In this document: piece by piece, positions 1 through 7,500 of the stretch
Layout: each line of letters starts with the position of its first letter
How positions within the stretch are numbered: the first letter of the stretch is position 1
NCBI GenBank assembly: GCA_947472115.1
Contig: CANIZU010000033.1
Coordinates: 1 to 13,666, forward strand
Reading direction: 5' to 3'
Length of the DNA stretch: 13,666 nt
DNA from: Flavobacteriales bacterium
Lineage (GTDB): Bacteria > Bacteroidota > Bacteroidia > NS11-12g > UBA955
The notes under the pieces: model-generated
What the model saw: the letters and a program-made list of their open reading frames with translations, nothing else
The model's database searches: none
What the model was told of the DNA's origin: nothing
Translations under genes and position numbers: made by a program

Positions 1-157
1 TGGTTGACATATTGGATAATCCCACTTTGTCGGTATTCGTGAAATACTGCCGCTTAATAAATGGATAGCAAATTCCTTGTGATTTCACCCCCCCAAACGA
101 CCCAAATCCCACTAAAATAATTAGTACTGCTTTAATAATAATTCGAACGAAACCCAC
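1..157 (-). CDS. Probable exported protein, N-terminal fragment (runs off left edge)
   Basis: The minus-strand frame beginning at a GTG (155-157) stays open for 52 codons to the window edge. It translates to a start that looks like a signal peptide: a short basic segment (MGFVRIIIK), a hydrophobic core (AVLIILVGFGSFGGV), then KSQG, where cleavage could occur, followed by mature sequence beginning ICYPFIKRQYF. No ATG is available: the frame is closed upstream by a TAA at about 199-201, and GTG is the only usual start codon between. A candidate promoter lies just upstream on the same strand (187-218). The protein family is not recognisable from so short a piece. The signal peptide, the lack of stops in AT-rich DNA and the placed promoter make a real gene more likely than chance, but this stays tentative. 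Confidence 0.42.
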   Translation of the reverse strand, partial: MGFVRIIIKAVLIILVGFGSFGGVKSQGICYPFIKRQYFTNTDKVGLSNMST

Positions 158-186
158 CTGTATATATTTTAATGACTTATGGACGA

Positions 187-218
187 CAAAATTCGCTTAT
201 TTGTTGGCTTGAACACAA
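187..218 (-). promoter_or_regulatory. Candidate Bacteroidota-type promoter for the left-edge gene
   Basis: Read on the minus strand, TTG (218-216) is followed after 21 bases by GAATTTTG (194-187). The second element matches the Bacteroidota -7 consensus TAnnTTTG except for the first base, and the spacing fits the known -33/-7 arrangement. Transcription would begin near 180, leaving a leader of about 23 bases before the GTG at 157. In AT-rich DNA such matches also arise by chance. Confidence 0.3.
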
Positions 219-237
219 AAAAAAAATGACACATTTG
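209..237 (+). promoter_or_regulatory. gmk: Candidate promoter for gmk-nadD
   Basis: TTG (209-211) is followed after 18 bases by CACATTTG (230-237), one mismatch from the Bacteroidota -7 consensus TAnnTTTG. It overlaps the candidate minus-strand promoter, as expected for divergent units. It would give gmk a leader of about 120 bases carrying the hairpin at 274-301. A second near-match, CATGTTTG at 352-359, would place the transcript start past the first gmk ATG, so the true promoter is unresolved. Confidence 0.25.
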
Positions 238-273
238 TGTAAAACCCAAAAAGTTGTGTCTACCCCCAAAGAC

Positions 274-301
274 TTTTGAAAATTCTGCGAATTTTGCAAA
301 A
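274..301 (+). repeat. Hairpin in the gmk upstream region
   Basis: TTTTGAAAATTC (274-285) pairs with GAATTTT G CAAAA (289-301) across a three-base loop TGC. The stem is 12 bp with one bulged G at 296. It is mostly A-T pairs and lies about 60 bases before gmk. It could be a leader hairpin, a weak terminator or chance pairing. No ligand-binding RNA fold is recognisable around it. Confidence 0.35.
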
Positions 302-363
302 AGTTTTCCTTCTGTTGCGTTTATTGCAAATTCAAACGGATCATCCCATATCATGTTTGGAGA

Positions 364-981
364 ATGACTAACAAAATGCCGACCTTCGTAGCCGGAAGAT
401 ATTTCTCTAATCAATTGGAAAAACTCATCATCTTTTCTGCCCCCTCTGGCTCAGGGAAAACCACAGTGGTAAAACACTTGCTGGAAGTTATGAGCAATCA
501 ACTCGCGTTTTCCGTTAGCGCCACCACCCGCAGCCCAAGGCCAGGCGAGTTAGATGGTAGAGAATATCATTTCTTATCTCTAGATGATTTCAATCAAAAC
601 GTTGCCGATAACCAATTTTTAGAACACGAAGAAGTCTATGCCGGCATACTTTATGGCACCCTCTGGTCTGAGGTAAAAAAGATTTGGGCCGAAGGCAAAG
701 CCGTCGTTTTTGATGTCGATGTAAAAGGCGGACTCAACCTAAAACGCAAATTTGGCGATCAAGCACTCGCTGTTTTTCTAAGACCACCGAGCGTAGATGT
801 CCTCATGGAACGCCTAACCAAACGCAGCACCGAAGTGGAACACCAACTTCAAGAACGCATCGCAAAAGCAAACTATGAACTCAGTTTTGAATCTCAGTAC
901 GATACGGTAGTGGTGAACGACATCCTAGAAGAAACTTTCGCAACCTGCGAAAAATTGGTCAGTGATTTCATTCAAAACTAA
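364..981 (+). CDS. gmk: Guanylate kinase
   Basis: Cytosolic enzyme that phosphorylates GMP to GDP with ATP, essential for GTP/dGTP supply. Visible motifs are the P-loop APSGSGKTT (residues 26-34), the GMP-binding stretch SATTRSPRPGELDGREYHF (52-70) with its arginines and tyrosine, VYAGILYGT (91-99), DVDVKGG (117-123, Walker B region), and the lid and C-terminal stretch around ERIAKANYEL. At 205 residues it is longer than the usual 185-190. The extra 17 residues are all ahead of the conserved EKLIIFSAPSG start, so the true start may be the in-frame TTG at 415 (which would read MEKLIIF) or the ATG at 376. The ATG at 364 has GGAG only one base upstream, too close for a good ribosome site. It is followed 11 bases later by nadD, so the two are likely cotranscribed. 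Identification is firm; the start is not. Confidence 0.96.
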   Translation: MTNKMPTFVAGRYFSNQLEKLIIFSAPSGSGKTTVVKHLLEVMSNQLAFSVSATTRSPRPGELDGREYHFLSLDDFNQNVADNQFLEHEEVYAGILYGTLWSEVKKIWAEGKAVVFDVDVKGGLNLKRKFGDQALAVFLRPPSVDVLMERLTKRSTEVEHQLQERIAKANYELSFESQYDTVVVNDILEETFATCEKLVSDFIQN

Positions 982-992
982 AGAGAGATAGC

Positions 993-1583
993 ATGCGCAT
1001 TGGACTCTATTTTGGCTCGTTCAACCCCATCCATTTTGGTCACCTACAAGTGGCCCATTACTTCTATATGCTGGGAAAGTTTGATGCCATTTGGATGATT
1101 CCATCGCCATTAAATCCTCACAAATCGGAAGAGACCTTGGTGCCTGCCGACCTGCGACTGAGTTGGGTGCAAAAAGCCATAGATGGAGAAAAAGGACTTG
1201 AATGCAATGACGTTGAATTCCATTTAGGCACTCCGAGTTACACGCATCGAACAGTAACCCATTTATATCAAGAGTTCCGTCAGCACCAGTTTTCATTAAT
1301 CATGGGAGCCGATAATTTACAGAGCTTTCATTCATGGAATCACGCGGAAGAACTTGCTAAAATTTGTCCGCTCCACGTGTATGCAAGACCCGGATACCCC
1401 AAGCCAGAAGAGCCCATTCCTTTCGGCGCCACTTGGTACGATGCACCCCTACTGCATATTTCGGCTACGGAAATTAGAGATTTATTGGCCAATCAAAAAC
1501 CGATCGACCACCTAGTCCCTCAATCAGTCATTGGCGAGATCGAGGCTTTTTTTCAGCACTTTCTCGCGAATCAACACGAGTAA
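993..1583 (+). CDS. nadD: Nicotinate-nucleotide adenylyltransferase
   Basis: Cytosolic enzyme of NAD biosynthesis that transfers AMP from ATP to nicotinate mononucleotide, giving deamido-NAD. The nucleotidyltransferase signature GSFNPIHFGH is at residues 8-17, PSPLNPHK at 37-44, MGADNLQSFHSW at 104-115 and the second nucleotide-binding motif ISATEIR at 156-162. The length, 196 residues, is normal. The start ATG is preceded by GAGAGA at workable distance and lies 11 bases after the gmk stop. Pairing of gmk with nadD is common in Bacteroidota, where a yicC-type gene often precedes them; none is seen here. Its last 60 bases overlap the end of the convergent symporter gene, so the C-terminus QHFLANQHE is encoded opposite the symporter's tail. 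Confidence 0.95.
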   Translation: MRIGLYFGSFNPIHFGHLQVAHYFYMLGKFDAIWMIPSPLNPHKSEETLVPADLRLSWVQKAIDGEKGLECNDVEFHLGTPSYTHRTVTHLYQEFRQHQFSLIMGADNLQSFHSWNHAEELAKICPLHVYARPGYPKPEEPIPFGATWYDAPLLHISATEIRDLLANQKPIDHLVPQSVIGEIEAFFQHFLANQHE

Positions 1584-2444
1584 GTAAGCCACAGTAAACG
1601 TCACAAAAAACGAATACAAGGCATACACGAGCGCCGGCTTTTCCATACTCGAGTTATGCAACTTTTCGCCCGCAATAATTAGAGCCAACGCCGTATTGTG
1701 CAATCCCACCTCAATGGCAATGGTGATACGATTTCGGTAGCTCAAATTCAAGGGTATACCCACGATGAATCCCACCAGCATCGAAAGTATATTGAGCGAT
1801 ACAACGTAAGGGGTTAATAGCCAAATATCGGCGGTCGACATATCCGTTCCTCCATGCTGACTTCCGGCTAGAAATTTGAATCCGAAGACACAGAATAACA
1901 GTAAGGGCAAAATGATATTTACCCATTTGCTGATGCGGGTAACATGTCGGCCAAACTTTCGTTTGGCCGACATTCCCAACAACGCAGGAATAATCGTGAC
2001 CAAAAAAATCTCGAATAGCGTATTCCAAAACGGCAAATACACAACCTCAGCGCCTCCGTCTTTCATAAAATATCGAAGACACAAATTCACAACCAGAGGT
2101 ATAGAAATCAGCGATAGCAGAGCATTGCTCACCGTTAGAGAAACCGCCAAGGCCACGTTTCCCTTGACAAAATAACTGACCAAATTGGACGTGATTCCCC
2201 CCGGACACAAACTCAAAATCATAATACCGACCTTCATTTCGGGTGGCAACGGACTTTGCATCACAATGAAAGCAGCGACAAAAGGCAAAATCACCATTTG
2301 GGCAAATAAACCAATCGCCAAACTCCTGGGCTGGTCAAAAAGTTGCTGAAAATCCTCCTTCTTCAACGACAATCCCAAGCCAAACATGATCAACGCCAAA
2401 ACAATATTTAGCAAAAAATTGATATTGATCAGAGGGAGTGCCAT
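1524..2444 (-). CDS. Bile acid:sodium symporter family (BASS) transporter
   Basis: Inner-membrane secondary transporter of the BASS family, whose bacterial members move organic anions with Na+; the substrate here cannot be told. From the ATG at 2444 it is about 306 residues with some nine or ten hydrophobic segments. Family hallmarks are MFGLGLSLKKEDF near the N-terminus, LCPGGITSNLVSYFVKGN (residues about 79-96, the Na+/substrate crossover region) and EVGLHNTALA (about 245-254, second crossover region). An in-frame TTG at 2462 has a better ribosome site (AGGGGGA, 7 bases away) and would add six residues. It is the last gene of the minus-strand operon, 42 bases or less after the LysE-type gene. 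A perfect hairpin is embedded in the codons for MSAKRKFGRH. Confidence 0.9.
   Translation of the reverse strand: MALPLININFLLNIVLALIMFGLGLSLKKEDFQQLFDQPRSLAIGLFAQMVILPFVAAFIVMQSPLPPEMKVGIMILSLCPGGITSNLVSYFVKGNVALAVSLTVSNALLSLISIPLVVNLCLRYFMKDGGAEVVYLPFWNTLFEIFLVTIIPALLGMSAKRKFGRHVTRISKWVNIILPLLLFCVFGFKFLAGSQHGGTDMSTADIWLLTPYVVSLNILSMLVGFIVGIPLNLSYRNRITIAIEVGLHNTALALIIAGEKLHNSSMEKPALVYALYSFFVTFTVAYLLVLIREKVLKKSLDLAND
1944..1973 (-). repeat. Perfect 13-bp hairpin with GAAA loop inside the BASS gene
   Basis: On the coding (minus) strand ATGTCGGCCAAAC pairs perfectly with GTTTGGCCGACAT across the loop GAAA, a GNRA-type tetraloop closed by a C-G pair. It encodes MSAKRKFGRH in a basic, probably cytoplasmic loop of the transporter. 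No T-run follows on either strand, so it does not look like a standard terminator. Its function is unknown. Confidence 0.8.
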
Positions 2445-2486
2445 GGCTATAAATATCGACAAGAATTCATCCCCCTATTCGCAAAA

Positions 2487-3146
2487 TCAGTGTAGCCTAG
2501 CCGCCTGAATCCAAGTCGTTAACAAGAGTACGAAATGATAAGCAAAATACAAACCGATACCAGACAATATCACACCAAAATAACGATTCACCAATGCGTA
2601 AACCCTCTCACTAAGCTTCCGTCCAATATAATCGCTGAGATATACTTTCCCCAAATCCAAACACAGCAACGTACACAAAATGGTGATCAGTTCAACCAAA
2701 ATTGGCAAGCGGTCATGGAGAGAATCGCCTTCGTAACCCACACTCAATGTGGCGATTACACTCACCCACAGCAGCATCACAAAGGGATTAATGATATTCA
2801 TGAAAAACCCCCGATACACTGAGCTACTTCCCTTGACCGTGATTTCTGGAATTTTGTGATTTTTACTAAAAATAGCCGTTAGTCCCAGATACAAAATGGC
2901 GGCAGCGGCCAAACCGGTAAATACCAATTTGAACATTGGGGCGGTGAAGTAATGCGACAAACCAAAGAAGCAGAGCAGGGCAACAAACAATTCACTGAGA
3001 AAAATCCCAAGTGCCACATGCATCCCTTGTCGTTTACCACCTTGAATCCCTGTGTGAATCAGCGTAAAAAAGGAGGGTCCAAAACTCAGAACGCCTATTA
3101 AAAAGCCATACCAAATTCCCTTCCCTATTGATAATAATAATCCCAA
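2487..3146 (-). CDS. LysE/RhtB-family exporter
   Basis: Inner-membrane protein of the LysE family, typically exporting amino acids or related metabolites by proton exchange; the substrate is not predictable. It is 219 residues with about six hydrophobic segments. The LysE pattern is clear near the N-terminus: GVLSFGPSFFTLIHTGIQGG (about 18-37), then KRQGMHVALGIFLSELF. A second conserved stretch, MNIINPFVMLLWV, sits mid-protein (about 115-127). The start is a TTG at 3146, with only an ATT between it and an upstream in-frame stop; the next ATG would remove the first conserved helix, so a non-ATG start seems forced. It lies 53 bases after the phosphatase gene and just before the BASS gene, so the operon ends with two small-molecule transporters. 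Confidence 0.88.
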   Translation of the reverse strand: MGLLLSIGKGIWYGFLIGVLSFGPSFFTLIHTGIQGGKRQGMHVALGIFLSELFVALLCFFGLSHYFTAPMFKLVFTGLAAAAILYLGLTAIFSKNHKIPEITVKGSSSVYRGFFMNIINPFVMLLWVSVIATLSVGYEGDSLHDRLPILVELITILCTLLCLDLGKVYLSDYIGRKLSERVYALVNRYFGVILSGIGLYFAYHFVLLLTTWIQAARLH

Positions 3147-3199
3147 TTCCTTGCTTGCAATTTAGGCCCGATTTTGGGCGATACCAAACCGAGTTTACC

Positions 3200-4015
3200 C
3201 TAGGCCAATTTATCAGACACCCGCTGCAAAAACTCCTTAGCCAAGGCCGGATGGGCTGCAATAATTTCCCGCTGAAATAAAACCGAAGGTCCACCCGTAA
3301 AATTCGATACGAATCCGCCTGCCTCTTCCACCAATAAAATGCCGGCCGCCACATCCCAAGGAGCCAAACCCATTTCGTAAAAAGCATCAAACCGTCCCGA
3401 TGCCATATATGCCAAATCAATGGCGGCCGAACCCATTCTACGCAATCCGTGCGTACTGCGCATCAAATCGGAAAGTAGTTCCAAATAGGGCGACATTTTT
3501 TCAAAATCATAGTAGGGAAACCCCGTAGCGATAAGCGATTGCGACAAATTCAATTCGCCCGTGAGTTGCAAAACCTTGCCATTCAAATAGGCACCACCAC
3601 AGCGAACCGCAGTGAACGTTTCTTGCATCGCCGGGGCATGAACGACACCCAATTGGGCTGATCCACCGTCCCACAGAGCCACACTGACAGCAAAAACGGG
3701 CAGTCCATGCAAAAAATTGGTTGTCCCATCTAACGGATCGATGATCCAAGTGGGCTCGTCACTCAAAACCGAGTCGGGATTATATTCTTCGCCAATGAAA
3801 CAGGAACCGGGCAAAATCGCCGATAACCCGTCCATGAGTTTTTGTTCTGATTCCTTGTCAACAAAACTCACCAATTGGTTGAGTCCTTTGTCGGCAATAT
3901 CAACCGACTTCACCGTTTGCCAGTGTTGCATTTGAAATGTGCCGACTTCTTTACAGAGGGCTTCAACCTCAACGAGGTAGTTTTTCAGTTGCGACAATGC
4001 CAAACCGCTTGTCAT
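3200..4015 (-). CDS. Inositol monophosphatase family protein (SuhB-like)
   Basis: Mg2+-dependent, Li+-sensitive type phosphatase fold; members hydrolyse inositol phosphates, related sugar phosphates or 3'-phosphoadenosine nucleotides. From ATG 4015 it has 271 residues, the normal size. Metal-site motifs are complete: GEE at 75-77, DPLDGTTNF at 93-101, and APWDVAAGILLVEEAGG at about 218-234 with the metal-binding Asp 221. Alternative TTG start 4039 would add eight residues but overlap the upstream gene. The ATG at 4015 comes one base after the bacilliredoxin stop, indicating translational coupling. Several activities share this fold, so the exact substrate is uncertain; the family assignment is firm. 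Confidence 0.93.
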   Translation of the reverse strand: MTSGLALSQLKNYLVEVEALCKEVGTFQMQHWQTVKSVDIADKGLNQLVSFVDKESEQKLMDGLSAILPGSCFIGEEYNPDSVLSDEPTWIIDPLDGTTNFLHGLPVFAVSVALWDGGSAQLGVVHAPAMQETFTAVRCGGAYLNGKVLQLTGELNLSQSLIATGFPYYDFEKMSPYLELLSDLMRSTHGLRRMGSAAIDLAYMASGRFDAFYEMGLAPWDVAAGILLVEEAGGFVSNFTGGPSVLFQREIIAAHPALAKEFLQRVSDKLA

Positions 4016-4016
4016 A

Positions 4017-4433
4017 TTAGCAATGCTGATCGTAAGCAAACATCAAATTGTCTGCTACCATATCGGCGGTGCGGCCTTCGATCATGTGGCGTTCTACCAT
4101 GTGAACGACTTCACCATTTTTGAAAAGAGCCACAGCGGGAGAAGATGGCGGGAACGGAGCCATATATTCACGGATTTTAGCTACGGCATCCACGTCTTGA
4201 CCTGCAAAAACGGTTGCAATTTTGGCGGGTTTATTGGCGCCTGTTAACGACTTTAAAACACCTGGGCGGGCGGAGCCCGCCGCACAACCACATACCGAAT
4301 TCACCATCACCAAAGTAGTATCATTGTTACCCTCCATGAACGCAACTACCTCGTCGGCAGATTTTAACTCGGTAAACCCTTGGTTTGTCAATTCGGCACG
4401 CATCGGCGCTACTAGCATTTCTGGATAAGGCAT
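4017..4433 (-). CDS. BrxA/BrxB-family bacilliredoxin
   Basis: Small thioredoxin-fold protein (138 residues; Bacillus YphP/YqiW are about 144). The family de-bacillithiolates proteins in Firmicutes. In Bacteroidota some lineages also make bacillithiol, but this window does not show that pathway, so the thiol partner is inferred. The signature CGC active site is at 48-50 within NSVCGCAAGSARPG. Other conserved parts are MPYPEMLVAPMR at the N-terminus, PPSSPAVALFKNGE (about 94-107) and RHMIEGRTADMVADNL in the C-terminal third. It is the first gene of the minus-strand operon and has a good -7 promoter element just upstream. Its codons for AAGSARP form a GC-only 7-bp hairpin (4265-4281). Confidence 0.93.
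   Translation of the reverse strand: MPYPEMLVAPMRAELTNQGFTELKSADEVVAFMEGNNDTTLVMVNSVCGCAAGSARPGVLKSLTGANKPAKIATVFAGQDVDAVAKIREYMAPFPPSSPAVALFKNGEVVHMVERHMIEGRTADMVADNLMFAYDQHC
4265..4281 (-). repeat. GC-only 7-bp hairpin with TCC loop in the bacilliredoxin gene
   Basis: On the coding strand GGCGGGC, loop TCC, GCCCGCC: seven perfect G-C pairs. It falls directly after the CGC active-site codons. It is far more GC-rich than the surrounding DNA and shares its TCC loop and style with the hairpin at 7145-7159. Confidence 0.7.
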
Positions 4434-4453
4434 ATGTGTATTTTTTATTTTTA

Positions 4454-4461
4454 CAAAGATA
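4454..4461 (-). promoter_or_regulatory. Bacteroidota -7 promoter element for the bacilliredoxin operon
   Basis: On the minus strand this reads TATCTTTG, an exact match to the Bacteroidota sigma consensus TAnnTTTG. It lies 20 bases before the ATG at 4433, so the transcript would start near 4447 with a leader of about 14 bases. No convincing -33 TTG is seen at the usual distance. It would drive the four-gene minus-strand operon. Confidence 0.6.
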
Positions 4462-4507
4462 CGAAACTCTCGATATTTGTGTCTAAGTTTTCACTGATAA
4501 CACGCGC

Positions 4508-7500
4508 ATGACCAAACGTTTACTATTCATCCTATTTCTTGTCATTAACACCCTTCAAATAGCAAAAGGAGCCTATGCCGCAGGCGGTGAAATGAAGGTT
4601 TCACATATCGGAAACAACAAATACTTGGTTACGCTCCTTGCGAATAAACCTTGTGCATCGCTGATGTCGTTTCCAACTACAACAACTCTGAATGTACAAT
4701 TTGGCTCTAAAGGCGCATGCGGCACAACAACACTAACAATGTCGCAAACAAGCAGCCGTGAAACCAATACCAAATGTTCAACAAGCACCGGTTGCAGCGT
4801 CAATGCGCTTACAGAATACACCTATCAGTGCACTGCCGATCTAAACTCCACCACCTTCACCAAGCCCTTGAGCAGCGGCACTTGTAAAGAAATTACATTT
4901 TATCACAACTCTTTTTATCACGCCTTTTATACTCTAGCATCCGGCGTTTGCTCCGACGTGTTCCTAACCGCAGCAACCCTCTACGTCGGCAATCTAAATC
5001 GATGCAAATCCAAAACCAATATTGCGCCGGTTTCCGTATTCGACCCAACGCATAATTTACCTGTGTATAGAACTGCAGTTATCGCTCAAGGCATGGTCGA
5101 CACCAATGAATACGATTGGTTGCACTTTGTTCAAATGCCTAGCTATGCCATAACTCCTTACGCAAATACAACCTGCTCCTATTCTAAGAGTAAAAATTAC
5201 TTGCGTCCCTTAGATCCTGTTTGCGTGCCAACAACATCCACAAGTTGTAGTTATAACGGATCAACAAATCCCGTTCGAGGCGTCAATTTCGATACGCTAA
5301 GCGGCGATTTCATCTTCTCACCAGCCAATAGTGGCGACTACGGTGTACTAAGCTATCACATCAACGAGTATCGCAGGGATACAACCGGCAAGTGGACATT
5401 GATTTGTAGATATTTCAAAGAAGTACCGCTATATGTAATTGATGCCCCGGCCGACAATAACAATCCCTCCATTTCTACACTAGTGGGTCAACCCATTAAC
5501 ATCTGCGTTGGCAATAACTATTGCAACAAAGTCATTCAAATGAACGACATCATGGCGGCACCAAAACAATCAGCGTTCGACTCATTGCTCACCTTTACGA
5601 TTCAAAATATTCATGGCAGCCCTTTCAATGTGTACGCACCAAACAAATACACTCGTGCTTTTGAAATTTGCTGGACCCCAAAAAACGCAGACACCAGTTA
5701 CGTACCCTATCTGATCCCAATAAAAGTGGTCGACCAGCACTGCTCTCCTCCATTGGAAATGAGCTATACGATTCAAGTGCGCGTCTACCCGATTCCACAA
5801 GCCACCAATACTGTTCGATACCTGGGTTGCAACAAAATTGAAGTCAAAACAAAAAATTTGCGAGGAGGACCAGGAGCCAAATGCCTTTGGCAAATCAGCA
5901 AAACGGGCAGCAGCTTTGTGGCCACATCCTACAAAGACATCGATACGATTTACATAGATGGGATGGGGAAATATAGCATCAAAGCACTGATGTCGAATGT
6001 CGGGTCTTGTTTTAATTTTTACGATACTACATTGACGCTAACCGACACCGTAGTTGACTTCACTTTGGGAAATTATTCTCCCATCGCCGATACATTCAAT
6101 TGCCCGTCGGCTACATTCATTGCAAAGCCCAACAAACTATCATACCCCGCTGGGAAGTTGAGCTACCAATGGTATGGCATCGATAATAATACAGCTTATT
6201 CTGTTGGTGACCCCAGAAATATCAATAAGAGTGCACTTCAAAAATTGGGGACCGCATCATCGCAAGCCTTATCACTAAAAAAAGATTCGATCATTCTGTT
6301 ATCGATTACAGATTCTAAAGGATGCACGGTAACAAGAGAATTGCGAATTACCCAAATCATCACGCGCGATCTCAAATGGAAGACAAAACCCCTTGCCCCA
6401 GTCTGCGGAAATGCAAAGAGCATCGCGCTGCTGGATCCAATGAATAAGGACATGATTTATGGTGGCGAACAAACTGGGATTCGATGCTTGGACGGAAAAT
6501 ACCTCGATAGCATTGGCCCAAACAACTACAAAATCAAGGCGCCGGCAAAACCCAAAACTACCGATTTCATCAAACTCACGTTTGTTGCTACGTACGATAC
6601 CTTGGGTTGCTTGAGTCGAGATACAAACACAATCGACTTCATCTATAGACCGCAGTTTTCGTTGACAAGAAATGTTGAACTATGCACCACCACGCCAGGT
6701 TTATTGATGGAAAAAATTGTATCGCAATCGCCCAAAAAAGCGTCGCCTTTCGACTGGACATTATTATCGAGCCCAGCCAAGTCGAACGCCCAAATTGGCT
6801 ATACAACCAACACGCCGCGGAAAGCCATTTTACTAAGCTATCCTGATTCAATTGCGGTGGGCAAATACAAAATCAGCGCCTGTGCCAACGACTCTGCTTT
6901 GGGCTGTCGTTTCTGCGATACCACCATCGTAACGTCCATCCAACTGTATTTGGCGAAATATCAAGGCGATACTTTGGCTTGTCCGCATACCACTCCAATC
7001 GAACTAAACAAAGGGTTAAAAATCTTTACCGGCCAATCGGCAGATACCATTTATGGTTGGAAAGTGTTGAGCTTAAACGGCGACACGAGTCGTAAACAAA
7101 ATGGATTCAGCAAAGGGATTGTCAATAATACATTCCAGCCCGCCGCGGCCTCCGGCCGCTGGCTCCTTTCCTTCAAATCATCAAAGCCCTGCTATCAAGA
7201 ATCGAGCATAGCAATTAAAGTTCAAGACACGTTGTCCATTACCATCTCTTCCAACCCCGATACCGCTATCATGTTGCCCAAAACCTCATTTAACTTCACC
7301 GCCAATACCCAAGCAACACGGATTCATTGGGATTTTGGCACCGGCAGCCCCGATGATACCGCCAACCTAAACCCCATCAACTGGTCGTTCGCCAATTCCC
7401 CCGCCAATTATATCGTGAAAGCCCAATCCTTTCACCCCAATGGCTGCTACGGCGTTACCACCAAAAAGGTGAAAGTGGTAGAATTCTCCGGAACCAACGA

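Noticed and set aside
3..68. Plus-strand open frame from the left edge to a TAG at 66-68, a possible 3' end of an upstream gene
   Set aside because: Only 21 codons, no recognisable motif, and it competes with the minus-strand frame that has a signal peptide and a placed promoter.
169..414. Minus-strand open frame of 81 codons across the gmk upstream region
   Set aside because: It begins at a TTG inside gmk, overlaps the gmk start, has no recognisable motif, and ends inside the candidate promoter area. Likely a chance frame.
3166..3179. GCCC to GGGC inverted repeat between the phosphatase and LysE-type genes
   Set aside because: Only a 4-bp stem, too weak to call an internal terminator.
4472..4479. 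GATATTTG as a promoter -7 element for the T9SS gene
   Set aside because: It matches TAnnTTTG only partly and no TTG is found at the expected distance upstream. Too weak to list.
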